Shown piece by piece: positions 1-5,266 of a DNA stretch of 8,737 bases (position 1 is its first letter; the number at the start of each line of letters is the position of its first letter). The stretch spans positions 1-8,737 of the forward strand of contig JAICTU010000393.1 of NCBI GenBank assembly GCA_025936205.1, in the 5' to 3' direction. The stretch comes from Polyangiaceae bacterium. GTDB taxonomy: Bacteria; Myxococcota; Polyangia; Polyangiales; Polyangiaceae. A program made the translations under genes and the position numbers. The notes beneath the pieces were generated by a model. That model worked only from the letters and a program-made list of their open reading frames with translations. It did no database searches and had not been told where the DNA came from.

Positions 1-870
1 CCGCGCCAGCGCCTGCTCGGCCGTGCCGAGCCCGCGCTGCCGCTCCGCGCGCAGCGCTCGGCTGGCGCCGAGCGCCGCGCCCACCATGGCGTGGCCCGCG
101 CCGTGGATGCCGCTGATCTCGCGCTCCAGGACGCGCGCTTCGCTCACCTCGAGCCGCGTGCGGCGGCACGCCTCCAGGTTCTGGCGCATGCGGCTCAGCG
201 TGTCGAACAGGCCGCTCTCGCGCTTGAACAGGAACGAGCGCAAGTCCGAGGTCAGCGTGCGCGAGATGCCGCCCGTCATGCTGGTGCGGAGCATGTCGTT
301 CAGCTTGTTGCGCTCCTCGTCGGTCGAGAGCCGCAGCGCCGTGATGCCCAGCTCGAACAGGCGCGCGAAGTAGTCCTTGCCGCTCGCGAACACTTCCAGC
401 GTGGCGCCCTGCTCGGTCGCGCGCTGCGCGAGCTCCGGCAGCGGGCATACCTCTTCGTGCGCGTCCGACTGCCGCAGCAGAAAGCGCTCGGAGGTCTCGA
501 GGCCCAGGCCGGAGATGAGAAAGGGCGTGAGCGACAGGGAAGGGGCTGCCTTGCGCTCCAGGTACACGCCGCACAGCACGCGCTCGCCGGCGCCGAGCTC
601 GATCTCGAGCGCCGAATAGCTGGGCCCAGCTTCACCCAGCCGGCCCCAGATCCCGCGATCGCCGCCGGTGGCGCCCGTCTCGCCCAGGTTCGTGAACTTC
701 AGCCGTTGCAGATCCGGCAGCAGCACCACATACGCGGCGATCATCACCGTGGTCTTGCCCGCGCCGTTCGCGCCTTCCAGCGCGGTCACGTGCCGATCGA
801 GCAAGTAGCGCTCGAAGAACACGCCCTTCCAGTTGACCAGGCTCAGCGCCAGCGCGTGCGCACGACTCAT
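1..870 (-). CDS. mukB: MukB-type SMC ATPase, N-terminal part (cut by left edge)
   Basis: MukB is the SMC-like ATPase of the MukBEF condensin, which organises and helps segregate the chromosome by ATP-driven DNA loop extrusion. The first 290 codons are visible. Residues 32-40 form the Walker A motif EGANGAGKT. The following stretch, with LPDLQRLKF near 51-59 and GETGATGG at 63-70, matches the MukB head segment written LIPDLTLLHFRN...EAGATSG in E. coli. A later FELGI...GGIS segment and an amphipathic stretch from about residue 230 fit the start of the first coiled coil. Its ATG overlaps the mukE stop codon as ATGA, implying translational coupling. E. coli MukB is about 1,480 residues, so roughly four fifths of the gene should lie left of the window, including hinge, signature motif and Walker B. 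A MksB/JetC homologue is the main alternative, but the resemblance to MukB itself is strong. Confidence 0.9.
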   Translation of the reverse strand, partial: MSRAHALALSLVNWKGVFFERYLLDRHVTALEGANGAGKTTVMIAAYVVLLPDLQRLKFTNLGETGATGGDRGIWGRLGEAGPSYSALEIELGAGERVLCGVYLERKAAPSLSLTPFLISGLGLETSERFLLRQSDAHEEVCPLPELAQRATEQGATLEVFASGKDYFARLFELGITALRLSTDEERNKLNDMLRTSMTGGISRTLTSDLRSFLFKRESGLFDTLSRMRQNLEACRRTRLEVSEARVLEREISGIHGAGHAMVGAALGASRALRAERQRGLGTAEQALAR

Positions 871-1826
871 GCTTCTTCGGCCTCGGGCGGCGCAGGCTCT
901 TCAAAGAAGTCGTAGTCGTCGAGGCCGGCATACAGAGGCCCCTCGTCGTCCTCCAGCACCGCCTCTCGCTCGAGCTCCACTCCGAGCCCGACGCCCAACT
1001 GCGCCTCCGCCTCGACCTCCGTCTCGGCCGCGCCCTCGAGCTCCGCGCGCCCTCCCTCATCCCCACACGCAGCCGCATGCTCTCCCTCTAGCCCTGGCTC
1101 TAGCCCGAGCCCGAGTCCGACCCCTGACTCCAGCTCTGCCTCCGGCCCGGGCTCCACCCCCGACTCCGGCGCAGCTTCACCTTCTCCGGCGGCTTCGCCC
1201 TCATCGGAACCAAGGCTCACTTCCCCCCGCTCGATCAGCTGCCGCAACGCCTCGGACGGCGCCTCCAACCCGCGCACCGGCTCCGCAAAGCGCAACAGGC
1301 TCGGCGCGAGCCGCAGCTGCTCGGCGTCGAGCAGCTCGACGAAGCCGAGCTGCTCCAGGCGGCGCAGCGCTTCGGCGATCTTGTTGCGCGCGTTGCGCTG
1401 CGCCACGCGCTCGTCGGGGCGCTTCTTCTGGGGCGCGAGCGTGCGCAGCAGCGCATCTGCGCCCATCGCGGAGGCCAGCTGATTGAGCAGCTCCTCGCGC
1501 GAGATGATGCCGCCTTTCTCCAGCCGGCTCGGCTCCAGCCAGGCCAGCGCCAGTCCCTGGCCCACGATCATCTCCGCCACGCTGAGCTGGCGCTTGCCGA
1601 GCGACTCGTTCGCGGGCAGCAGGAAGAAGTAGCCGTCGCTGCGGTGGATCAGCTCGTAGCCGTAGCGCCCGTAGAACTGCTCGAGCAGCGGCTGCGCGTC
1701 GAACAGGAACGCGTACCAGGCCTCGTCGCCCTTGTGGATGTGGCGCCCGCGCCGCAGCGCGAGGTCGACCGCCGGAAAGCTCTCGTCCGCCACCACGTCG
1801 CCGATCTGGCTGAACGCTTCGCTCAT
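867..1826 (-). CDS. mukE: MukE-type condensin accessory subunit with long acidic tail
   Basis: MukE is the winged-helix (kite) subunit that binds the kleisin MukF and modulates MukB ATPase and DNA contact. Residues 17-30 (FPAVDLALRRGRHI) closely match the E. coli MukE segment FPALDSALRSGRHI. Residues 47-71, with EQFYGRYGYELI and GYFFLLP, match the EEFYARYNVELI/GFFYLRP region. An RRLEQLGFV segment near 155-163 fits the second winged helix. The conserved core ends near residue 205. The remaining 114 residues are a low-complexity Glu/Gly/Leu/Ala tail ending in a Tyr/Phe/Asp-rich patch (LDDYDFFEEP, 302-311). The product has 319 residues against about 234 in E. coli, and the tail accounts for the excess. 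Start and stop overlap mukF and mukB by 4 bases each. The tail codons include CTA, and a 12-base period (CTCTAGCCC at 1086 and 1098), suggesting repeat expansion. Confidence 0.93.
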   Translation of the reverse strand: MSEAFSQIGDVVADESFPAVDLALRRGRHIHKGDEAWYAFLFDAQPLLEQFYGRYGYELIHRSDGYFFLLPANESLGKRQLSVAEMIVGQGLALAWLEPSRLEKGGIISREELLNQLASAMGADALLRTLAPQKKRPDERVAQRNARNKIAEALRRLEQLGFVELLDAEQLRLAPSLLRFAEPVRGLEAPSEALRQLIERGEVSLGSDEGEAAGEGEAAPESGVEPGPEAELESGVGLGLGLEPGLEGEHAAACGDEGGRAELEGAAETEVEAEAQLGVGLGVELEREAVLEDDEGPLYAGLDDYDFFEEPAPPEAEEA

Positions 1827-3166
1827 GGCTCACTCCTCTCGCTCTGGCTCTGAGTTTGCCCGAGCTGCCAGTCTTCGATCACCAGACCCTCGCGCACGGG
1901 CACCCACGGGCGCGGGCGGGCAGGGGCAGCGTGCTCCGCCGCCAGCTCCGCCACCTTGCCCGCGCTCGCGAACTGGCTCTCCACCGGCAGGTCACAGGTC
2001 GCCTTCGCGGTGAGCTCGGACAGCTCCCAGCTGCCTGCCGCCAGCGCGCGCTCGGCGAGCAGCTCTTGCACGCGCACGCGCAGCGGATCAACGGGGGCCG
2101 CCGCCGGAGCCTCCTCCAGCGTCGGCTTGCGCTCGCCGCGCGGCCGGCGCACGGGCGCCGGCGGCGGCGGCGGCATCACCGAACGCAGCACGCGCAGCGG
2201 CGCCGCATCCGCCACCGTGAGCGAGAACGATTGCGCGCCGTGGCCGCTCAGCTGCTCGCGCAGGCGCTGCGTGAGCGCGCGCTCGGGGTCGAGCCGCACG
2301 ACGTCGCGCAGATAGCGATGCACGTGATCGTAGTACTCGGACCACGCCACGTGGCGCACCGCTCCCCAGGCCGCGATGCGATCGATCTGCCCCATCACCC
2401 GGTGCACCACGCCCTCCGCGACGGTCTGCTCGGCCGTGCACGCTAGCTCCAGGATGTCTTGCAGCACCTCCTGGAACTGCTGCGTGTAGCGCAGCAGGAG
2501 CTCGTGCAGCTGGCGCAGCGTGGCCGCCGTGCCGTCGAGCAGCTCGCGGCAGCGGTCGATGGCGCCGAACCAGTCGGTCTCCAGCCAGCGCGAGATCTCG
2601 CGCTGAAACTCCTCTTGCCGCAGATCGAGCCCGCGCTGGCGCCGCTCGATGCCCAGGATCAGCTCGCCCGCGGTGATGCGCAGCGGGCCCACCACCGCGG
2701 TCTGCCAGTCCTGCGCGCGCTTGGCGCGCTGCGCTCGCACGCGCACCTCGTTCAGGCTGGCGAGCAGGCTGCGGGCGAGCAGCTCCAGATTTTCGGGGCT
2801 GAGCGCCTCTTCCTCGACGAAGAACTCGGCGATGCCGCTGCCCAGGCGCGAGAGCGCGTACTCGCCGGCGCGGCTGATACCGGCGCCGTCCACGCGCACC
2901 AGCAGCCGCTGCTCGCGCAGCCGGCGCAGGCTGTGTGTGGCGCGCGCGGCGACTTGCTCCGTCTCCGGCGCGACCAGCGCGCACACGGCCGCGAAGGTGT
3001 CGAGCAGCTGCTGCTCGTTGAAGGCCGCCAGGCTCTGCTCCTGCGCCCGGCGCTGCAGCGAGACCAGGAAGCACAGGTCGAGCGACGAGACGTCGAGCGC
3101 CGGCTGTCGCTGATAGAGTGCCTCGAGCCAGGCGGGCATGGGATCATCGGAGCGGGATTGAGGCAC
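1823..3166 (-). CDS. mukF: MukF-type kleisin of the condensin complex
   Basis: MukF is the kleisin that bridges the two MukB heads and recruits MukE dimers. The 447-residue product is close to the E. coli length of 440. Segments align along the whole N-terminal two thirds: DVSSLDLCFLVSLQ (25-38) in the winged-helix domain, RLLV...YALSRLGSGIAEFF (87-116), the helical middle domain with TDWFGAIDRCRELL (197-210) and DRIAAWG (262-268), and YDHVHRYLRDVVRLDPERAL (279-298), which corresponds to E. coli [20 protein letters not shown]. A linker of about 310-360 is Pro-rich and basic (MPPPPPAPVRRPRGERK), followed by a C-terminal winged-helix domain. The GTG start at 3166 is chosen because AGGAAG lies 7 bases upstream. 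An in-frame ATG at 3139 lacks a good ribosome binding site and would remove nine residues. It is the first gene of the three-gene unit. In enterobacteria a methyltransferase gene precedes mukF; here an oxidoreductase does. Confidence 0.93.
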   Translation of the reverse strand: MPQSRSDDPMPAWLEALYQRQPALDVSSLDLCFLVSLQRRAQEQSLAAFNEQQLLDTFAAVCALVAPETEQVAARATHSLRRLREQRLLVRVDGAGISRAGEYALSRLGSGIAEFFVEEEALSPENLELLARSLLASLNEVRVRAQRAKRAQDWQTAVVGPLRITAGELILGIERRQRGLDLRQEEFQREISRWLETDWFGAIDRCRELLDGTAATLRQLHELLLRYTQQFQEVLQDILELACTAEQTVAEGVVHRVMGQIDRIAAWGAVRHVAWSEYYDHVHRYLRDVVRLDPERALTQRLREQLSGHGAQSFSLTVADAAPLRVLRSVMPPPPPAPVRRPRGERKPTLEEAPAAAPVDPLRVRVQELLAERALAAGSWELSELTAKATCDLPVESQFASAGKVAELAAEHAAPARPRPWVPVREGLVIEDWQLGQTQSQSERSEP

Positions 3167-3271
3167 CGGCAGACTTCCTGAAACACGAGTTTCGCCTCGA
3201 GTCCAGGGCAGGAACGCAGATCCCAGGCAACCCTCGAGTTACCCACAGGCGATCCACCGGATGCCCGCCTC
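3167..3271 (-). promoter_or_regulatory. mukFEB 5' region with ribosome binding site
   Basis: On the minus strand CAGGAAG lies 7 bases before the GTG start of mukF and decides that start. Just upstream is a near-palindrome (AAACACGAGTTT at 3181-3192 on the plus strand, 10 of 12 bases symmetric). An 8-base sequence CCTCGAGT occurs twice (3195-3202 and 3232-3239), each containing the palindrome CTCGAG. No convincing sigma-70 type -35/-10 pair was found, so the promoter is inferred only from position upstream of the operon. Confidence 0.4.
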
Positions 3272-3294
3272 GACCAGCTGTCGACCAGCTGGTC
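3272..3294. repeat. 9-bp-stem inverted repeat containing palindrome GACCAGCTGGTC
   Basis: GACCAGCTG (3272-3280) and CAGCTGGTC (3286-3294) form a perfect 9-bp stem around the 5-base loop TCGAC. Bases 3283-3294 are also the perfect 12-bp palindrome GACCAGCTGGTC. Bases 3279-3297 recur identically at 4285-4303. It begins 18 bases after the oxidoreductase stop codon and lies about 115 bases before the mukF start. It could be an operator for mukFEB or part of a transcription end for the oxidoreductase. No T-run follows on either strand, which argues against a classical intrinsic terminator. Confidence 0.6.
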
Positions 3295-3312
3295 TGCGGG
3301 CCGCGAGCGCGC

Positions 3313-4221
3313 TCAACCGAGCAGCAGGACCTTGCCCCCGACGTGGTGTTTCTCGACCAGAAGGTGAGCCTCGCGAGCCTGGGCGAGCGGGAGCTTCGCG
3401 GCGATCGGGATCTCGAGCCTGCCCGCGGCGACCTCCGCTACGTAGCGCGCCAGCATCTCGCTATCGGGTTGCGCCGTGAACGAGTGGACGACAAAGCCGC
3501 GCTCCTTCGCGCCGGGCGGATCGCCGAGCACGCTGCCGATCGTGCCGCCGGGCTTCAGACACTTGAAGAGCCGTTGAATGACCTCGCCGCCGACGGTGTC
3601 GGCGATGGCGTCGAAGAGCGGCAGCCCCGCGCCGAGGTTCGGGGCGTCGAGCACAGCGATGCCGCTCGCTCCGAGCCGCTCGGCTTGCTCGCGCTGGGAT
3701 GCACGAACCCCCGCCCACACCTTCACGCCGCGGCGCTTCGCCGCATGCAGCGCGACCCGCCCGACGCTGCCCAGCGCGCCCGTCACCAGGACCGTCCATT
3801 CGGGGCTGGGCGCCACTGCTCGCTCCATCAGCTGGGCACCGGTGAGCAGCACCAGCGGCAGCGCGCCCGCTTCGGCCAGATCGAGACCGGGAGGCACGCG
3901 CGCCCAATTTGCCACGGGCGCCGCGATCTGTTCCGCATAGGCGCCGTGCACCAGGCCGAGCACGCGATCGCCCGGCGCGAAGGCGCTGACCTCGTTGCCG
4001 ATGCGCAGGACGTCGCCGGAAGCATCGCGCCCCAGCACTCCTGGAAACTTCACGGGAAAGAGCTCTTGCGCGGCGCCCGTGCGCATCTTGATATCGACCG
4101 GGTTGATGCTGGCCCCGGCCATGCGAACCACGATCTGGTTGGGCTCAACCTCAGGGTCCGGAAGGTCGCGCAGCTCGAGCTTGTCGACCTCGCCATAGGC
4201 GGTCAAAACGACGGCATTCAT
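3313..4221 (-). CDS. NADP-dependent zinc-free alcohol dehydrogenase / quinone oxidoreductase family
   Basis: This 302-residue protein has the two-domain layout of medium-chain dehydrogenases of the quinone oxidoreductase (QOR) branch, which reduce quinones or enones with NAD(P)H in the cytoplasm. The GroES-like domain carries SINPVDIKMRTG (38-49), the family signature PGVLGRDASG (60-69) and PGDRVLG (83-89). The nucleotide-binding Rossmann motif is VTGALGSVG (146-154). The GHE zinc-site motif of classical alcohol dehydrogenases is absent, as expected for QOR enzymes. The end, AREAHLLVEKHHVGGKVLL, is typical of the family. The start is well supported by AAAGGAG about 7 bases upstream of the ATG. 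The gene appears monocistronic and sits between two copies of a 19-bp palindromic repeat, with a further inverted repeat over its leader, so repressor control is likely. The physiological substrate cannot be deduced. Confidence 0.93.
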   Translation of the reverse strand: MNAVVLTAYGEVDKLELRDLPDPEVEPNQIVVRMAGASINPVDIKMRTGAAQELFPVKFPGVLGRDASGDVLRIGNEVSAFAPGDRVLGLVHGAYAEQIAAPVANWARVPPGLDLAEAGALPLVLLTGAQLMERAVAPSPEWTVLVTGALGSVGRVALHAAKRRGVKVWAGVRASQREQAERLGASGIAVLDAPNLGAGLPLFDAIADTVGGEVIQRLFKCLKPGGTIGSVLGDPPGAKERGFVVHSFTAQPDSEMLARYVAEVAAGRLEIPIAAKLPLAQAREAHLLVEKHHVGGKVLLLG

Positions 4222-4252
4222 CGAACACTCCTTTGGTGCTGATTCTCAGCAC
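4222..4252 (-). promoter_or_regulatory. Leader of oxidoreductase gene: ribosome binding site and 17-bp inverted repeat
   Basis: On the minus strand AAAGGAG precedes the ATG by about 7 bases. Directly upstream, bases 4236-4252 form the perfect inverted repeat GTGCTGA-TTC-TCAGCAC with 7-bp arms and a 3-base centre. The size and position suit a dimeric helix-turn-helix regulator (TetR, MarR or similar) acting as a roadblock near the transcript start. The regulator is not in this window, and the class is inferred only from site geometry. Confidence 0.6.
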
Positions 4253-4284
4253 ACGCGTGCAGACGTCGTGCCGATGTGCTCCCT

Positions 4285-4315
4285 TGTCGACCAGCTGGTC
4301 TGCCGTGCAGCTGCA
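4285..4315. repeat. Second copy of the 19-bp palindromic repeat, plus adjacent palindrome
   Basis: Bases 4285-4303 (TGTCGACCAGCTGGTCTGC) are identical to 3279-3297, and contain the perfect palindrome GACCAGCTGGTC (4289-4300). Three bases on is another perfect palindrome, TGCAGCTGCA (4306-4315). This lies 64-94 bases upstream of the oxidoreductase start codon, a usual place for an operator or activator site. The rest of this gene-free stretch up to 4423 shows no clear gene or terminator. Confidence 0.6.
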
Positions 4316-4423
4316 ACGCTGTGAAATGACGCTATCAGTGACGGAACCGCGGCTCCGGCGACACCTGGGGGAGTGTGGAACTGGCGCACGCGGGCTGCAG
4401 CGAGGCGGCCCAAATCAAAGAGC

Positions 4424-5182
4424 TCAGATGCGGTTCATCTCGCGCGAGAGCTCGATGTATTCGCCCGGTGTCGCGACGAAGAACGCCTCCGCGTAGTCGA
4501 CGTACACGCGCAGCGCGCGGTAGCGGTTCAGGCCCAGCGTGCCCTCCGTGTAGTGCAACCCCGCCACCTGCGACGTGTAGAGCTCGATCGCGCGGCGCTT
4601 GGTGTCGACCACCGAGGAGATGTCGACCGCGACGTTGGGCCAGAGCGGCGACCACACCTCGTAGCACCAGACCTCGCCTTGCCAGCGCGTCTCTTCCAGC
4701 GCGCCCGCGAGCGCCAGCGCCACGGCGCTGTGATCGCGATGATGATCGGCGACGTAGGGGCAGAAGAGCTGGTCGGGCTTCAGCTCGGCGATCAACGCCG
4801 CCAGCTTGGCCGCCAGCCTGCCTTCGTTGGGGCTGAGCGCGCCCTCGGGGAAATCGAGCCAGTCGACGCGCTCGAAGCCCATGAAGTCGGCAGCCGCGCG
4901 CGCTTCGCTCTTGCGCTGACGGTCTTGCTCCGGCGTGGCACCCGCCGCGCAGAACACGACGTTGACGCTGCTGCCGCGCTGGCGATGCAAGGCGAGGGTG
5001 CCGCCGGGGCCGATCACGTCGTCATCCATGTGCGGCGCAACCACCAGCACGCGCGCGCGCTCGGGATGTCGCAGCCGGATCGGCAGGCGATGGCCCACGC
5101 GGTGCAGTCGCCGCAACAGGCGCACGGCGCCGTACTGGCGCACGCGACGGATCAGCGGATGATCGAGCACGGGAAGGGCCAT
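4424..5182 (-). CDS. PIG-L (LmbE-like) family deacetylase
   Basis: PIG-L enzymes are zinc-dependent N-deacetylases acting on N-acetylated amino sugars and glycosides. The 252-residue protein has VLVVAPHMDDDVIGPGGT at 45-62, the family zinc and catalytic motif (usually HPDDE; here HMDDD, with the His and second Asp kept), and DHHRDH at 146-151 for the third metal ligand region. Length and order are normal. The C-terminal part (YTSQV, 202-206; EAFFVATPGEYI) is also typical of the family. The ATG at 5182 is chosen because homology begins shortly after it. The reading frame stays open further upstream, but that part is antisense to the glycosyltransferase gene and has no family resemblance. No good Shine-Dalgarno sequence precedes the ATG. 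The gene is divergent from the glycosyltransferase 84 bases away, suggesting both work on the same glycan or glycosylated small molecule; the substrate is unknown. Confidence 0.88.
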   Translation of the reverse strand: MALPVLDHPLIRRVRQYGAVRLLRRLHRVGHRLPIRLRHPERARVLVVAPHMDDDVIGPGGTLALHRQRGSSVNVVFCAAGATPEQDRQRKSEARAAADFMGFERVDWLDFPEGALSPNEGRLAAKLAALIAELKPDQLFCPYVADHHRDHSAVALALAGALEETRWQGEVWCYEVWSPLWPNVAVDISSVVDTKRRAIELYTSQVAGLHYTEGTLGLNRYRALRVYVDYAEAFFVATPGEYIELSREMNRI

Positions 5183-5266
5183 GCGGGGCAGCAGGTTAGC
5201 AGTTTTTCTCCCGAATGTGGGTCGGGGTGCTGGCCTCACTCCGGCACCCGGCATACCATCAGCCCG
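5183..5266. promoter_or_regulatory. Divergent promoter region between deacetylase and glycosyltransferase
   Basis: These 84 bases separate two divergent start codons and must hold both promoters if both starts are right. An imperfect inverted repeat, GGGTGC at 5225-5230 with GCACCC at 5244-5249 extended by GG/CC across one mismatch, lies in the middle and could be an operator. The sequence CAGTTTTTCTCCC (around 5200-5212) is the only AT-rich stretch. Neither start codon has a recognisable Shine-Dalgarno sequence at normal spacing. No certain -35/-10 elements were found. Confidence 0.35.

Noticed and set aside
91..915. 274-residue plus-strand open frame across mukB
   Set aside because: Ala/Arg/Gln-rich composition without any domain, and antisense to a frame encoding an unmistakable MukB head.
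1078..1211. Period-12 pyrimidine-rich sequence considered as a stand-alone satellite or CRISPR-like repeat
   Set aside because: It is in frame within the mukE tail, imperfect and without spacers, so it is best seen as coding low-complexity sequence.
2459..3181. Plus-strand open frame opposite mukF
   Set aside because: Typical antisense shadow in GC-rich DNA; the minus-strand frame carries the conserved MukF segments.
3272..3294. Intrinsic terminator for the oxidoreductase
   Set aside because: The 9-bp stem is there, but no T-run follows and the core is repeated in the promoter region of the same gene, so a regulatory site is more likely.
3118..4242. 374-residue plus-strand open frame opposite the oxidoreductase
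   Set aside because: No recognisable motif, while the opposite strand has the full quinone oxidoreductase signature and a good ribosome binding site.
4373..5266. Long open N-terminal extension of the glycosyltransferase frame
   Set aside because: It is antisense to the PIG-L deacetylase, whose motifs are clear, and glycosyltransferase homology begins exactly at the ATG at 5267.
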